The notes: a model not told the origin generated them from the sequence alone. 64,000 bases of DNA from Pseudomonas sp. SST3 (GCF_003325755.1 NZ_QORI02000018.1:22889-86888); one strand, 5' to 3'; positions 17,331-28,699 are shown, counted from the stretch's first letter. A program made the numbers and translations.

Positions 17331-18257
17331 CTATTTCGCCTTCGGCGCTGCGCTGACGCCTTCGAGCGTGGCAAAGGAGGTGTCCTTGGCGGTCAGCAGA
17401 AAATCACGCATGAAGGGTGAATCCAGCATGTCGGCACGAATGCCAGCAAACAGGGTGGCGAACAGGCCTTTCTCACCCAAGCGCTTGGCGGTGACATAGC
17501 CGCGCGTGCTGTATTCGTGCAGCGCCCAGTTCGGTACGCAGCAAACGCCGCGGCCTGACGCCACCAGCTGCATCATCATCACTGTGAGCTCCGAGGTGCG
17601 GACCTGGGCCGGCTCCACATCCGCCGGCTCGAGGAAGCGGGTGAAGATGTCCAGCCGATCGTGGTCCACCGGATAGGTGATCAAGGTTTCGCTGGCGAGG
17701 TCTTCGGCGCGCACGTAAGGCCTGGTTGCCAGTGGATGTTGGTTGGCGACCGCCAGCAACGCTTCGTAGGTAAACAGTGGAACGTAGGTAATGCCGGGCA
17801 GCTCGATCGGGTCGGACGTCACTACCAGATCCAGATCGCCCCGTGCCAGCGCCGGTAGGGGCGCGAAAGAGAACCCCGATGCCAGATCGAGCTCGACCTC
17901 CGGCCAGGCATCGCGGAATTGATCAATGGTCGGCATCAACCACTGAAAGCAACTGTGGCACTCGATCGCCATGTGCAGGCGGCCGGCGGTCCCCCCGGCC
18001 AATCTGGCCAGGTCACGCTCGGCGCTGCGCAGCTGTGGCAGCAGGCTGTCTGCCAGTTGCAGCAGACGCAAACCGGCGCTGGTGAAGCGAACCGGCCGAG
18101 TCTTACGCACGAAAAGCTGAAGGCCTAAGCGCTCTTCCAGTTCCTTGAACTGGTGCGACAGCGCCGACTGGGTCAGATGCAGGCGTTCGGCCGCCTCGAC
18201 GAGGCTGTCCGTCTCGCGCAGTGCATGAAGGGTTTTCAGGTGACGAATTTCCAGCAT
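17331..18257 (-). CDS. metR: LysR-type regulator MetR
   Basis: A 308-residue LysR-type regulator. The winged helix-turn-helix lies in residues 1-60 (ETDSLVEAAERLHLTQSALS), followed by the effector domain with HSCFQWLMPTIDQFR. The sequence closely matches MetR, the homocysteine-responsive activator of metE and other methionine genes. Its position about 0.9 kb from metE on the opposite strand, separated only by an ExoD-like gene, supports this. MetR usually autoregulates. Length is normal for the family. Confidence 0.88.
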   Translation of the reverse strand: MLEIRHLKTLHALRETDSLVEAAERLHLTQSALSHQFKELEERLGLQLFVRKTRPVRFTSAGLRLLQLADSLLPQLRSAERDLARLAGGTAGRLHMAIECHSCFQWLMPTIDQFRDAWPEVELDLASGFSFAPLPALARGDLDLVVTSDPIELPGITYVPLFTYEALLAVANQHPLATRPYVRAEDLASETLITYPVDHDRLDIFTRFLEPADVEPAQVRTSELTVMMMQLVASGRGVCCVPNWALHEYSTRGYVTAKRLGEKGLFATLFAGIRADMLDSPFMRDFLLTAKDTSFATLEGVSAAPKAK

Positions 18258-18420
18258 GCGACGGCTTCCTGCTGTTTCGGGGCCTGGATACGAGTTTGGG
18301 CTCGATCAGGGATAAGCCGGCGACTTGAACACCGCTCATCGTGATGGCGAAGTTTGTCCCAGCGCGATGGCGATTGTCGAGTGGGAGACGGCGAGCCGTT
18401 TCAGCTGGCAACTGCGTGAT

Positions 18421-19011
18421 TTACATCCAGATGCGGCTCACGAGATAGGCCAGCACGACAAGAAACAGGAGGGCGACGAGGACCAGTGCGCCGTCGCGCG
18501 CCATCATGCCCAGCCCGAGGAAACTCAGCGCCGCACCCGCGATGGAATTGCCGAACGGAATCAGCTCGAGTGGAGGCATGGTGGCGGCGATCAGCAGGCA
18601 GACCACTGCATTGAAATATACCGCGATGCCTTCGGTAAGGAACGTCAGGCGATGGCGCAGCATTCGATCGACCAGACGCGCGGGGCGCTTGAGAAAAGCG
18701 ATGGCGCGATCATATTTACCACGCGAAGCGCAGCGTCCAAGCAACCACCGAGGTAGCCAGAAATGCTTGCGCCCCATCAGCAACTGGAGTGCGATTAGCC
18801 CCACCATCACGGCGAAGAAGCTCGGTAGCCCGGGGATACCCGACAATGGGGAGAATACCAGCAATCCCGGCACCAGTAACAAGGCACCGAAGCTGCGGTG
18901 ACCGGTCGCTTCGAGCATGCTCTCGATGGTGATCGGTTCGCCGGGTTCGCCGGCCTGGGCAAGGTGTTCAAGGAGGGTTCGGAGGTTCTGCGGTTGTTCT
19001 TCGGCAATCAT
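18421..19011 (-). CDS. ExoD-like membrane protein
   Basis: A 196-residue inner membrane protein of the exopolysaccharide synthesis ExoD family. Hydrophobic helices occupy about 40-60, 62-80, 125-145 and 150-193. The motif GALLLVPGLLVFSPLSGIPG followed by PSFFAVMVGLIALQLLMGRK is typical. ExoD was described in rhizobia as needed for exopolysaccharide and alkali tolerance; the function in pseudomonads is unknown. It sits between metR and metE without an obvious link to methionine synthesis. Confidence 0.85.
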   Translation of the reverse strand: MIAEEQPQNLRTLLEHLAQAGEPGEPITIESMLEATGHRSFGALLLVPGLLVFSPLSGIPGLPSFFAVMVGLIALQLLMGRKHFWLPRWLLGRCASRGKYDRAIAFLKRPARLVDRMLRHRLTFLTEGIAVYFNAVVCLLIAATMPPLELIPFGNSIAGAALSFLGLGMMARDGALVLVALLFLVVLAYLVSRIWM

Positions 19012-19100
19012 TTTTCGGTCGTCTCACTGCGTGTAGGTTGTTAGAGAGCAAACCGGACGAAATGTCCAACATGAAGAATTCTACGGTTTGAATCAAATTA

Positions 19101-19117
19101 GATGAGTTTGTTTCATC
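19101..19117. promoter_or_regulatory. Candidate MetR operator upstream of metE
   Basis: GATGAGTTTGTTTCATC is an inverted repeat (GATGA and TCATC arms) 55 bp before metE. The inner TGAGTTTGTTTCA (19103-19115) differs by one base from the enterobacterial MetR pattern TGAA-N5-TTCA. The site is inferred from sequence only. Confidence 0.45.
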
Positions 19118-19172
19118 GATTCCATGCGCCGACAATCCCTTCATCGAAGAACGAGATGAATTGGAGATTGTT

Positions 19173-21473
19173 ATGGCTATTGCTCATTCCCTGGGTTTTC
19201 CACGCATTGGCGCCGATCGTGAATTGAAGAAGGCACTGGAGGCGTACTGGAAGGGCGAGCTGAGCGAGGGTGAGCTGCGTCAGGTCGGCCGGCAATTACG
19301 CGCTGCCCATTGGCAGCTGCAGGCCGATGCAGGTATCAAACTGCTGCCGGTCGGCGACTTTGCCTGGTACGACCAGGTGCTGACCCACTCGTTGATGTTC
19401 GGCGTGATTCCGGAGCGGTTTCGCCCTGTCGATGGTATTCCGACGCTGGATACCCTGTTCGCCATGGCGCGTGGCGTCACCAAGAGCTGCTGCGGCGGAG
19501 CCCAGGCGCAGGAAATGACCAAGTGGTTTGATACCAACTATCACTATCTGGTGCCCGAATTTACTGCGGACCAGCAGTTCAGCCTGTCCTGGATGCAGCT
19601 GTTCGAAGAAGTCGAGGAAGCCCGGACGCTGGGCCATGCAATCAAGCCGGTGCTGATAGGCCCACTGACCTACCTCTGGCAGGGCAAGGCCAAGGGCGAT
19701 GCATTCGACAAGCTGGAATTGCTCGAACGGCTGCTGCCGATCTACGGCGAAGTGCTTGAGCGGTTGGCTGCGCAAGGCGTCGAATGGGTACAGATCGACG
19801 AACCGATTCTGGTGCTGGATTTGCCGCAGGATTGGAAGAATGCCTTCGAGCGAGCCTATAACCTGTTGCAGCGTGCGCCTTTGAAGAAGCTGGTCGCGAC
19901 CTATTTCGGTGGTCTGGAAGACAATCTGGGACTTGCCTCTGCGCTGCCGGTAGATGGTCTTCACATCGATCTGGTCCGCGCCCCGGAGCAATACCCGGTG
20001 ATTCTCGACCGCCTACCGGCTTACAAGATCCTGTCGCTCGGCCTGGTCAACGGACGTAACGTCTGGCGTTGCGATCTGGACAAGGCGCTGGCGGTGCTTC
20101 GGCATGCTGACGAGCGGCTCGGCGAGCGGCTTTGGGTCGCACCTTCCTGTTCCTTGCTGCATACGCCGGTGGATCTAGCACGGGAAGACCAGTTGGATGC
20201 CGAGCTGAAAAGCTGGCTCGCCTTCGCGGTGCAAAAATGCTCTGAAGTCTCGATTCTCTCGCGTGCGTTGAATAGTTCCGAAGATGCCCAGGTGCAGGCA
20301 GCGTTGCAGGATAGTCGCGCCGTGCAGGCCAGCCGTGCGCAATCGCCGCGTATCCATAAGCCCGAGGTGCAAGCGCGTCAGGCTGCGATCAAGCCGCGCC
20401 ATAGTCAGCGCCAGTCACGCTTTGCCGAGCGGATCGAGAAACAGCGCGCACGGCTGGATCTACCACCGTTTCCGACCACAACCATCGGTTCGTTTCCGCA
20501 GACGCCAGCTATCCGCCTGGCGCGTCAGGCGTTCAAGCAGGGCAGGCTGGCGCCGGCCGACTACACCGAGACGATGCAGGCGGAGATTCGGCACGCCGTC
20601 GCGGTACAGGAGCAGCTAGGTCTGGACGTATTGGTGCACGGCGAGGCCGAGCGCAACGACATGGTGGAGTATTTCGCTGAGCAGCTGGATGGTTACGCCT
20701 TCACACGCTTTGGCTGGGTGCAGAGTTACGGCTCGCGCTGCGTGAAGCCGGCGGTCATTTACGGTGATCTGAGCCGCCCGGCACCCATGACGGTGGAGTG
20801 GATTCACTACGCACAGCAGCAGACCGGGAAGATCATGAAGGGGATGCTGACCGGCCCGGTGACGATGCTGATGTGGTCGTTCACCCGCGAGGACGTCAGC
20901 CGAGAGCAGCAGGCACGACAGCTGGCGCTGGCAATCCGCGACGAGGTCTGCGATCTCGAAGCGGCAGGTATAAAAATCGTGCAGATCGACGAAGCGGCGT
21001 TCCGTGAAGGCCTGCCGTTGCGTCGTGCACAGTGGCAGGGCTATCTCGATTGGGCGGTCGAGGCGTTCCGCCTGTGCGCCAGTGGAGTACGCGATGAGAC
21101 GCAGATTCATACACACATGTGTTACAGCGAGTTCAACGATGTGATCGAGTCGATCGCGGCGATGGACGCCGATGTCATCACCATCGAGACCTCGCGCTCG
21201 CAGATGGAGCTGCTTGAGGCCTTCCGCGCCTTCGACTATCCCAACGACATCGGCCCGGGCGTCTATGACATCCATTCTCCGCGGGTGCCGGATACGGGCG
21301 AGATGGTTCAGCTGCTGGAGAAGGCCTGCGAGCGCATCCCCGCGGATCGACTTTGGGTCAATCCGGACTGCGGCTTGAAGACTCGCGGCTGGCCGGAAAC
21401 CGAGGCAGCGCTAGTCAACATGGTCGCCGCGGCTCGGCAGCTACGTTTGGCGCAGCGGGCAAAGGTGGCCTGA
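19173..21473 (+). CDS. metE: Cobalamin-independent methionine synthase
   Basis: A 766-residue 5-methyltetrahydropteroyltriglutamate-homocysteine methyltransferase, which makes methionine without B12 in the cytoplasm. It has the usual N-terminal ([20 protein letters not shown]) and catalytic C-terminal halves. The zinc ligands are present: His648 and Cys650 (HTHMCYSEF), a Glu near 672 (ITIETSRS) and Cys733 (NPDCGLKTR). ATG 19173 has GGAG 6 bp upstream and is preferred over ATG 19161. Regulation by MetR is likely from the adjacent metR gene and candidate operator. I see no cobalamin riboswitch in its leader. Confidence 0.97.
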   Translation: MAIAHSLGFPRIGADRELKKALEAYWKGELSEGELRQVGRQLRAAHWQLQADAGIKLLPVGDFAWYDQVLTHSLMFGVIPERFRPVDGIPTLDTLFAMARGVTKSCCGGAQAQEMTKWFDTNYHYLVPEFTADQQFSLSWMQLFEEVEEARTLGHAIKPVLIGPLTYLWQGKAKGDAFDKLELLERLLPIYGEVLERLAAQGVEWVQIDEPILVLDLPQDWKNAFERAYNLLQRAPLKKLVATYFGGLEDNLGLASALPVDGLHIDLVRAPEQYPVILDRLPAYKILSLGLVNGRNVWRCDLDKALAVLRHADERLGERLWVAPSCSLLHTPVDLAREDQLDAELKSWLAFAVQKCSEVSILSRALNSSEDAQVQAALQDSRAVQASRAQSPRIHKPEVQARQAAIKPRHSQRQSRFAERIEKQRARLDLPPFPTTTIGSFPQTPAIRLARQAFKQGRLAPADYTETMQAEIRHAVAVQEQLGLDVLVHGEAERNDMVEYFAEQLDGYAFTRFGWVQSYGSRCVKPAVIYGDLSRPAPMTVEWIHYAQQQTGKIMKGMLTGPVTMLMWSFTREDVSREQQARQLALAIRDEVCDLEAAGIKIVQIDEAAFREGLPLRRAQWQGYLDWAVEAFRLCASGVRDETQIHTHMCYSEFNDVIESIAAMDADVITIETSRSQMELLEAFRAFDYPNDIGPGVYDIHSPRVPDTGEMVQLLEKACERIPADRLWVNPDCGLKTRGWPETEAALVNMVAAARQLRLAQRAKVA

Positions 21474-21518
21474 GCCAGGATCGGTCGTGGCCCCGCTCGA
21501 TCCCGCTGCGACCTGTTC

Positions 21519-21550
21519 GGCCTGCACACTGTGCGGGCCGTTGTGTTTTT
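21519..21550 (+). terminator. Probable terminator after metE
   Basis: GGCCTGCAC (21519-21527) and GTGCGGGCC (21531-21539) pair over 9 bp with one T-G pair and an ACT loop. GTTGTG then precedes five T residues. The delayed T-tract makes this a moderate candidate. Confidence 0.55.
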
Positions 21551-21588
21551 GGCTAATGTAGCGGCTCTCATTCAATGACCTTACCGTA

Positions 21589-22059
21589 ATGACGCCCGCT
21601 ATCGATCTGCTGAAAAAAGCCAAGGCTGACCATCGCATCCACAGCTACGAGCACGACCCGAAATCCGCTTCCTATGGGCTCGAGGCGGCCGAAAAGCTCG
21701 GCCTGGAACCCGCGCGGGTGTTCAAAACGCTGCTAGCCTGCAGCGAGAAGAACGAACTGCTGGTCGCCGTCGTGCCCGTCGCCGGTAGCCTCGATCTCAA
21801 GGCGTTGGCGCAGGCGGCGGGGGTGAAAAAGGTCGACATGGCCGATCCCATGGCGGCGCAGCGGGCGACGGGCTATTTGGTGGGTGGTATCAGTCCGCTG
21901 GGTCAGAAGAAACGGCTTCGTACCTTTATAGACAGTTCGGCTCAGGCGCAACCGAGCATCTATGTCAGTGCCGGGCGGCGAGGATTGGAGGTGGAATTGT
22001 TGGCCGAGATGTTGGCCGAGCACACCGGCGGCAGCTTCGCGCCGATCGGCCGGCCTTGA
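21589..22059 (+). CDS. ybaK: Cys-tRNA(Pro) deacylase YbaK
   Basis: A 156-residue YbaK/EbsC-type trans-editing protein that hydrolyses mischarged Cys-tRNA(Pro) made by prolyl-tRNA synthetase. The sequence runs TPAIDLLKKAKADHRIHSYE, then SYGLEAAEKLGLEPARVFKTL, VAGSLDLKALAQAAGVKKVD and YLVGGISPLGQKKRLRTF, all characteristic of the family. Length equals that of E. coli YbaK (about 159). Its start ATG 21589 has no strong ribosome site. It converges with mltF, 22 bp apart. Confidence 0.93.
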   Translation: MTPAIDLLKKAKADHRIHSYEHDPKSASYGLEAAEKLGLEPARVFKTLLACSEKNELLVAVVPVAGSLDLKALAQAAGVKKVDMADPMAAQRATGYLVGGISPLGQKKRLRTFIDSSAQAQPSIYVSAGRRGLEVELLAEMLAEHTGGSFAPIGRP

Positions 22060-22081
22060 TCAGGCTGGGCGGCTGAGTGGG

Positions 22082-23849
<1,768 letters not shown>

Positions 23850-24149
23850 ATGAGCGTCGTTGCTGCAAAACCCTGGTTCGTCTACCTGGTACGGGCCGCC
23901 AACGGCTCGCTGTACTGCGGGATCAGCGATGATGCGCAGCGACGTTTCGCCGCGCACCAGGCCGGGCGAGGGGCGCGTTTCTTTCATTCGAGCCCGGCAG
24001 TGGCTTTGGTCTATGTCGAAGCCTGCGAGAGCAAGGGTGATGCGCTACGCCGGGAGCGTGCAATCAAGCGGCTGAAGAAGCCGGCCAAGGAAGGGCTGGT
24101 CGCCATGCAGGGTGGCTGCGACCTGATGAATACTGCGCCAATCAGCTGA
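23850..24149 (+). CDS. GIY-YIG domain protein (YhbQ/UPF0213-like)
   Basis: A 99-residue single-domain GIY-YIG protein. The motif appears as [20 protein letters not shown], followed by a conserved Arg ([15 protein letters not shown]) and a Glu-rich helix with [18 protein letters not shown]. This is the compact UPF0213/YhbQ arrangement; some members have nuclease activity on DNA, but the physiological role is unclear. GAGGA lies 9 bp before ATG 23850. The longer upstream frame from 23649 lacks family resemblance. Confidence 0.88.
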   Translation: MSVVAAKPWFVYLVRAANGSLYCGISDDAQRRFAAHQAGRGARFFHSSPAVALVYVEACESKGDALRRERAIKRLKKPAKEGLVAMQGGCDLMNTAPIS

Positions 24150-24216
24150 ACGGCTGGGCTGCTTCGTCGCGCGCGAGTAAGCTGCCGGTCTACTTACAAG
24201 ACTGGCGGAGCCTGCA

Positions 24217-25155
24217 ATGCACGAGATCATTCTGCACCACTATCCCACCTCTCCGTTCGCCGAAAAGGCGCGCCTGATGCTGGGCTTCAAACAGCTCTCC
24301 TGGCGCTCGGTGGCCATTCCACCGATCATGCCCAAACCGGATCTCACTGCATTAACGGGGGGTTATCGCCGCACGCCGGTGCTGCAGATCGGGGCCGATG
24401 TGTATTGCGATACCGCACTGATGGCCCGCCGCCTCGAAGCCGAGAAAAGCACCCCGGCGCTATTTCCTGAAGGCCAGGAATTCGTAGCGGCGACCTTGGC
24501 ACAGTGGGCTGATTCGGTGTTGTTTCTACATGCCGTGAGCCTGGCATTCCAGCCCGAGTCGATGGCGGTGCGTTTCGCTCAGGTACCCAAGGAATTCGTG
24601 CAGGTGTTCAGCAAGGATCGCGCCGCGTTATTCAGCAGCGGCTCGGTAGCGCGCATTCCACTGGAGCAGGCCAAGAGTCAGTGGCCGGTACTGATGGCGC
24701 GCCTGCAGCAACAGCTGGCACGGGAGGATGGTGAGTTCCTGTTGGGCAATGCGCCCTGTGTGGCTGATTTCGCGGTGGCTCATTGCCTGTGGTTCCTCAA
24801 GGGCACGCCGGTGACTTCGCCGCTTGTCGACAATTACCCTGAGGTCGCTGTCTGGCTGAGCAAGATCCTGGGTGTCGGGCATGGCTCGTATAGCGAACTG
24901 TCTTCCGAAGATGCGCTGACAATCTCCAGGGATGCCTCGCCCGCCGCGTTGCCGGATGAGGCATTCGTCGAACCCAACGGTTTCAAGCTCGGCCAGCAGG
25001 TCAGCATCAGCGCCGTGGATTACGGGACCGAACCGGTGGCCGGTGAGTTGCAATTTGCCGGTGTCGAGGAGCTGATCCTGCGCCGTGAAGACGAGCGCGC
25101 CGGGGTGGTGCACGTGCATTTCCCGCGTATCGGCTATCGAATCGACGCGCTCTGA
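24217..25155 (+). CDS. Glutathione S-transferase family protein with C-terminal extension
   Basis: A 312-residue protein. Residues 1-80 form a thioredoxin-like GST N-domain (MHEIILHHYPTSPFAEKARL, then GGYRRTPVLQIGADVYCDTA), and the helical C-domain runs to about 215. The remaining ~95 residues (after LSSEDALTISRDASP) form an additional beta-rich domain ending FPRIGYRIDAL, unusual for a plain GST of about 200-220 residues. A catalytic Ser or Cys may be in TSPF. Substrate unknown. GGAG is 6 bp before the ATG. Confidence 0.82.
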   Translation: MHEIILHHYPTSPFAEKARLMLGFKQLSWRSVAIPPIMPKPDLTALTGGYRRTPVLQIGADVYCDTALMARRLEAEKSTPALFPEGQEFVAATLAQWADSVLFLHAVSLAFQPESMAVRFAQVPKEFVQVFSKDRAALFSSGSVARIPLEQAKSQWPVLMARLQQQLAREDGEFLLGNAPCVADFAVAHCLWFLKGTPVTSPLVDNYPEVAVWLSKILGVGHGSYSELSSEDALTISRDASPAALPDEAFVEPNGFKLGQQVSISAVDYGTEPVAGELQFAGVEELILRREDERAGVVHVHFPRIGYRIDAL

Positions 25156-25164
25156 TGCGTATGG

Positions 25165-25194
25165 CCCGCGGTACGGCGATCGCCGCGCCGCGGG
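25165..25194. repeat. 30-bp near-perfect palindrome between convergent genes
   Basis: CCCGCGGTACGGCGA and TCGCCGCGCCGCGGG are arms that pair over 15 bp except for a TA/CG mismatch. The centre is the palindrome CGGCGATCGCCG. It lies between the GST and uppP stop codons and has no T-tract. It may act as a weak bidirectional terminator or be a repeat-family member. Confidence 0.6.
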
Positions 25195-25212
25195 TCGCTC
25201 CGGCCCCTGCAG

Positions 25213-26010
25213 TTACAGCGCAATGAACAGCAGGGTAACGCCCAGCAGCAATCGGTAGATCACGAACGGCAGCATGCCCATTGCATCCAGTGCCTTCAGG
25301 AACAGCTTGATGCAAAGAAAGGCGGCGACGAAGGACAGCGCTGCACCGATGAAAATGTCGTTCCACTGCGCATCTTCTCCTGATTGGGCCAGTTCGACGG
25401 CCTTCAGTCCACCCGCCGCGAGAATCAGCGGTATCGACAGCAGAAACGAGAAGCGAGCAGCGGTCTGCCGGGTGAACCCGAGCAGCAGCGCCGCGGTCAT
25501 GGTGATGCCTGAGCGTGACGTGCCGGGAATCAATGCCAGCGCCTGGGCGCAGCCGATGATCAGTGCGCTCTTCCAGGTCAGTTGATCCATCTCGGAGACG
25601 CGTCTGCCCTTGACGTCCGCGTGCCACAGCAGCAAGCCGAAAATGATCGTGGTGGCAGCGATGAACAGCATGGAGCGGGTGTACTGCTCGATGTAGTCCT
25701 CCAGCAGCAGTCCGATGATCGCCGCCGGCAGCGTACCGATGATGATCGCCCAACCCAGCCGGCTTTCGGCACTGGCCTGCTGGCGGAACACATGCGACAG
25801 CCAGCCGCGGCTGGTGGCGATCACTTCATGGCGGAAGCAGATCAGCACGGCGAACAAGGTGCCCACGTGCACGGCGACGTCGAACGCCTGGCCCTGGTCC
25901 GGCCAGCCGAGAACCTGCGACGGGAGGATCAAGTGAGCGGAGGAGGAGATCGGGAGAAATTCGGTGATGCCCTGAACCAGGGACAGAACAATCAGGTGAA
26001 GCCAATCCAT
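25213..26010 (-). CDS. uppP: Undecaprenyl-diphosphatase (BacA/UppP)
   Basis: A 265-residue polytopic inner membrane enzyme that dephosphorylates undecaprenyl pyrophosphate to recycle the lipid carrier for cell wall synthesis. The two active-site motifs are intact: QGITEFLPISSSAH (residues 13-26, with Glu17 and His26) and PGTSRSG (162-168). About seven or eight hydrophobic segments are visible. Overproduction of this family gives bacitracin resistance. AAGGA precedes ATG 26010. It is convergent with the GST gene. Confidence 0.95.
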   Translation of the reverse strand: MDWLHLIVLSLVQGITEFLPISSSAHLILPSQVLGWPDQGQAFDVAVHVGTLFAVLICFRHEVIATSRGWLSHVFRQQASAESRLGWAIIIGTLPAAIIGLLLEDYIEQYTRSMLFIAATTIIFGLLLWHADVKGRRVSEMDQLTWKSALIIGCAQALALIPGTSRSGITMTAALLLGFTRQTAARFSFLLSIPLILAAGGLKAVELAQSGEDAQWNDIFIGAALSFVAAFLCIKLFLKALDAMGMLPFVIYRLLLGVTLLFIAL

Positions 26011-26144
26011 TGTGAATCCTTACCAGAACGGGTCGTGCACGTTTGCTGCTCCAATAGAGCAGCCCATGTGACTGACAAACCGGCGTTTCATTCAGCAGCG
26101 GTTGGAATTCGTTCCGCTCAGTGAACCGGCGCCGGCATGACCCG

Positions 26145-26163
26145 AGCCGCTGTAGCAGCGGCT
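26145..26163. repeat. Short hairpin downstream of yejK
   Basis: AGCCGCTG (26145-26152) and CAGCGGCT (26156-26163) form an 8-bp stem with a TAG loop, about 50 bp past the yejK stop in the direction of its transcription. No T-tract follows. Confidence 0.5.
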
Positions 26164-26215
26164 GTCTGCAACCAAGATGAGAAAGTAGCGTCAGCTGTCT
26201 CCGCTGGTTGGCGGC

Positions 26216-27223
26216 TCAGCCCTTGCGGCGCTTGAGTTGATCGGTCAGCTGGGTCGGGAGTTGCCGGATGATCAACATATCGCGGGCTTCGTCGTATTCG
26301 ACCTTCGAGCCCAGCAAATGGGACTCGAAGCTGATCGACAACCCCTCGGCGCGCCCGGTGAAGCGCTGGAATTGGCTGAGAGTGCGCTTGTCCGCCGGAA
26401 TCTCCGGCGAGAGTCCGTAGTCCTTGTTGCGGATGTGCTCGTAGAAGGCTCGCGGGCGTTCCTCATCGATCACGCCGGACAGCTCCTCAAGCGACATCGG
26501 CTCGCCGATCTTCGCCTGGCTGCTGGCGTAACCCACCAGGGCGCTGGTTTTCTCGCGCGCCTTCTCGTCCGGGAGGTCTTCGCTCTCGACGTAATCACTG
26601 AAGGCCTTGAGCAGCGTTCGTGTCTCGCCGGGGCCGTCGACGCCTTCCTGGCAACCGATGAAGTCGCGAAAGTACTCCGAAACCTTCTTGCCGTTCTTGC
26701 CCTTGATGAAGGAGATGTACTGCTTGGACTGCTTGTTGTTCTGCCACTCGGAGATGTTGATCCGCGTGGCCAAGTGCAGTTGGCTGAGGTCGAGGTGCCT
26801 GGCTTCGGTGACGTCCAGCGAGTCCGTGACGGTGACGCCGTTGCTGTGGTGCAGCAGGGCGATGGCGAGGTAATCGGTCATGCCCTGCTGGTAGTGGGCG
26901 AACAGTACGTGGCCGCCGGTGGACAGGTTGGATTCTTCCATCAGCTTCTGCAGATGCTCGACTGCCTGACGGCTGAACGCGGCGAAGTCTTGATTGCTTT
27001 CCATGTACTGCGCGAGCCAGCCGCTGAACGGATAGGCGCCGGATTCCTCGTGGAAGAAGCCCCAGGCCTTGCCCTGCTTGGCGTTGTAACTCTCGTTAAG
27101 ATCGGCCAGCAGATTTTCGATGGCCTGGGACTCGCCCAGCTCCGAGTCGCGGGCGTGAAGCACGGCAGGGGTGCCGTCCGGCTTTTTCTCGATCAGGTGG
27201 ACAATGCAGTGGCGAATCGGCAT
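26216..27223 (-). CDS. yejK: Nucleoid-associated protein YejK (NdpA)
   Basis: A 335-residue nucleoid-associated protein of the YejK/37-kDa family, the same length as E. coli YejK. Family signatures include [20 protein letters not shown] at the start, [20 protein letters not shown] in the centre, and [20 protein letters not shown] near the C-terminus. It binds the nucleoid; a precise role is not known. No operon partner is apparent. Confidence 0.92.
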   Translation of the reverse strand: MPIRHCIVHLIEKKPDGTPAVLHARDSELGESQAIENLLADLNESYNAKQGKAWGFFHEESGAYPFSGWLAQYMESNQDFAAFSRQAVEHLQKLMEESNLSTGGHVLFAHYQQGMTDYLAIALLHHSNGVTVTDSLDVTEARHLDLSQLHLATRINISEWQNNKQSKQYISFIKGKNGKKVSEYFRDFIGCQEGVDGPGETRTLLKAFSDYVESEDLPDEKAREKTSALVGYASSQAKIGEPMSLEELSGVIDEERPRAFYEHIRNKDYGLSPEIPADKRTLSQFQRFTGRAEGLSISFESHLLGSKVEYDEARDMLIIRQLPTQLTDQLKRRKG

Positions 27224-27365
27224 GGGTTACTCGCGTCGGGTGAGACAGGCAGGCGGCAGTTTACCCGAGCATCCACGTCCTCCGCAGAGCAAAAAAGTGG
27301 ATGCGAGCGGGTAGGGGTATACGAGTAAGATGGATCCCCCTCGTTTTTTGTTAAGTGTGTCGGCG

Positions 27366-28577
27366 ATGAATGCGATATGGCGCAACAGTGTCTGGATTCT
27401 GCTGGGTGGTTCCCTGATCTTGGCCGTTTCTTTGGGGACGCGACATGGGTTCGGCTTGTTCCTGCCACCCATGAGTGCGGAGTTCGGTTGGGGGCGCGAG
27501 GTCTTCGCGTTCGCCATCGCTCTGCAGAACCTGATCTGGGGCCTGGCGCAGCCGGTCACCGGCGCTCTGGCCGATCGTTTCGGGGTCGCCCGGGCGGTAC
27601 TGATTGGCGGCGTGCTTTACGCGGTCGGTCTGTTATTTATGGCTGGCGCGGATTCGCCGCTGTCGCTCTCGCTGAGCGCCGGACTGCTGATCGGGCTGGG
27701 GCTTTCCGGCACCTCGTTTTCGGTAATTCTCGGCGCGGTCGGTCGCGCCGTACCGGCGGAGAAGCGCAGCATGGCGATGGGTATCGCCAGTGCAGCGGGA
27801 TCCTTCGGCCAGTTTGCCATGCTGCCCGGCACACTCGGACTGATCGGCTGGCTGGGCTGGTCCTCGGCCTTGCTGGCCTTGGGGCTTCTGGTGGCGTTGA
27901 TCATGCCGCTGGCGCTGATGCTGCGCAGCGGTCCACCCGCGCCGGTGACCGGACCGCAGCAGTCGCTGGCTGAGGCGCTGCGAGAGGCTGTTGCGCATCC
28001 GGGCTTTCGCCTGTTGGCGCTGGGTTTTTTCGTCTGTGGTTTCCAGGTGGTGTTCATCGGCGTTCACCTGCCGGCGTATCTGGTGGATCAGCAACTGCCG
28101 GCCATGGCGGGCACCACGGTCCTGGCGCTGGTAGGGCTGTTCAATATCGTCGGTACCTATACCGCCGGTTGGCTGGGTGGCTGCTATTCGAAACCCAAGC
28201 TGCTGACGGCGCTTTATCTGCTGCGGGCGGTGGTGATCAGCGCGTTTTTCTTCGCTCCGCTGACGCTCTGGACCGCCTATGCTTTCGGCATCGCCATGGG
28301 TCTGCTGTGGCTGTCCACGGTGCCGCTGACCAATGGCACCGTGGCGACGTTATTCGGTGTGCGCAACTTGTCGATGCTCGGTGGCATCGTCTTCCTGTTT
28401 CATCAGATCGGCTCGTTCTTTGGAGGTTGGTTGGGTGGTTGGGTATACGACCAGACCGGCAGCTACGATCTGGTCTGGCAAATTTCCATCGCGCTTAGCC
28501 TGATGGCCGCCGCACTGAACTGGCCGATTCGCGAGCAACCGGTCGAGCGGGTGCGCCTGGCTGCGGGAACCGCCTGA
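27366..28577 (+). CDS. MFS transporter (monocarboxylate/OFA-like)
   Basis: A 403-residue major facilitator with 12 predicted helices. It starts MNAIWRNSVWILLGGSLILA and contains TRHGFGLFLPPMSAEFGWGR, which resembles the OFA/monocarboxylate branch, and the motif A equivalent GALADRFGVARAVLIGG. The substrate is unknown. Two starts are possible (27330 and 27366); I chose ATG 27366 by comparison with related N-termini, though its ribosome site is weak. Its stop codon overlaps the start of a 40-residue membrane ORF. Confidence 0.85.
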   Translation: MNAIWRNSVWILLGGSLILAVSLGTRHGFGLFLPPMSAEFGWGREVFAFAIALQNLIWGLAQPVTGALADRFGVARAVLIGGVLYAVGLLFMAGADSPLSLSLSAGLLIGLGLSGTSFSVILGAVGRAVPAEKRSMAMGIASAAGSFGQFAMLPGTLGLIGWLGWSSALLALGLLVALIMPLALMLRSGPPAPVTGPQQSLAEALREAVAHPGFRLLALGFFVCGFQVVFIGVHLPAYLVDQQLPAMAGTTVLALVGLFNIVGTYTAGWLGGCYSKPKLLTALYLLRAVVISAFFFAPLTLWTAYAFGIAMGLLWLSTVPLTNGTVATLFGVRNLSMLGGIVFLFHQIGSFFGGWLGGWVYDQTGSYDLVWQISIALSLMAAALNWPIREQPVERVRLAAGTA

Positions 28578-28699
28578 TGCGTAACGCTGGACTCTGGGCA
28601 GGCGGCATCGTGCTGGCGTCGCTGGTGCTGGCTGCGGCCTGGTGGGGCTGGCATCAGGGTGGACTGGCTCTGCTGCAGCTGGGCGTCGGCATCTGCTGA
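28577..28699 (+). CDS. Small single-span membrane protein coupled to the MFS gene
   Basis: A 40-residue frame starting MRNAGLWAGGIVLASLVLAA and ending LLQLGVGIC. It has one hydrophobic segment (about residues 5-22) with a tryptophan-rich border (WWGWHQGG). Its ATG shares one base with the MFS stop codon (TGATG), a layout typical of translational coupling. Nothing else occupies this strand. Small proteins of this kind can modulate transporters, but no function is known; this is inference from position and composition. Confidence 0.55.
   Translation: MRNAGLWAGGIVLASLVLAAAWWGWHQGGLALLQLGVGIC

Noticed and set aside
19012..19172. Cobalamin or SAM riboswitch upstream of metE
   Set aside because: The gap is only 161 bp, and no B12-box or SAM-type conserved core is visible; a MetR-type operator fits better.
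26237..27328. 363-residue + strand frame
   Set aside because: It lies opposite yejK and contains only low-complexity repeats of Val, Gly, Leu and Asp.
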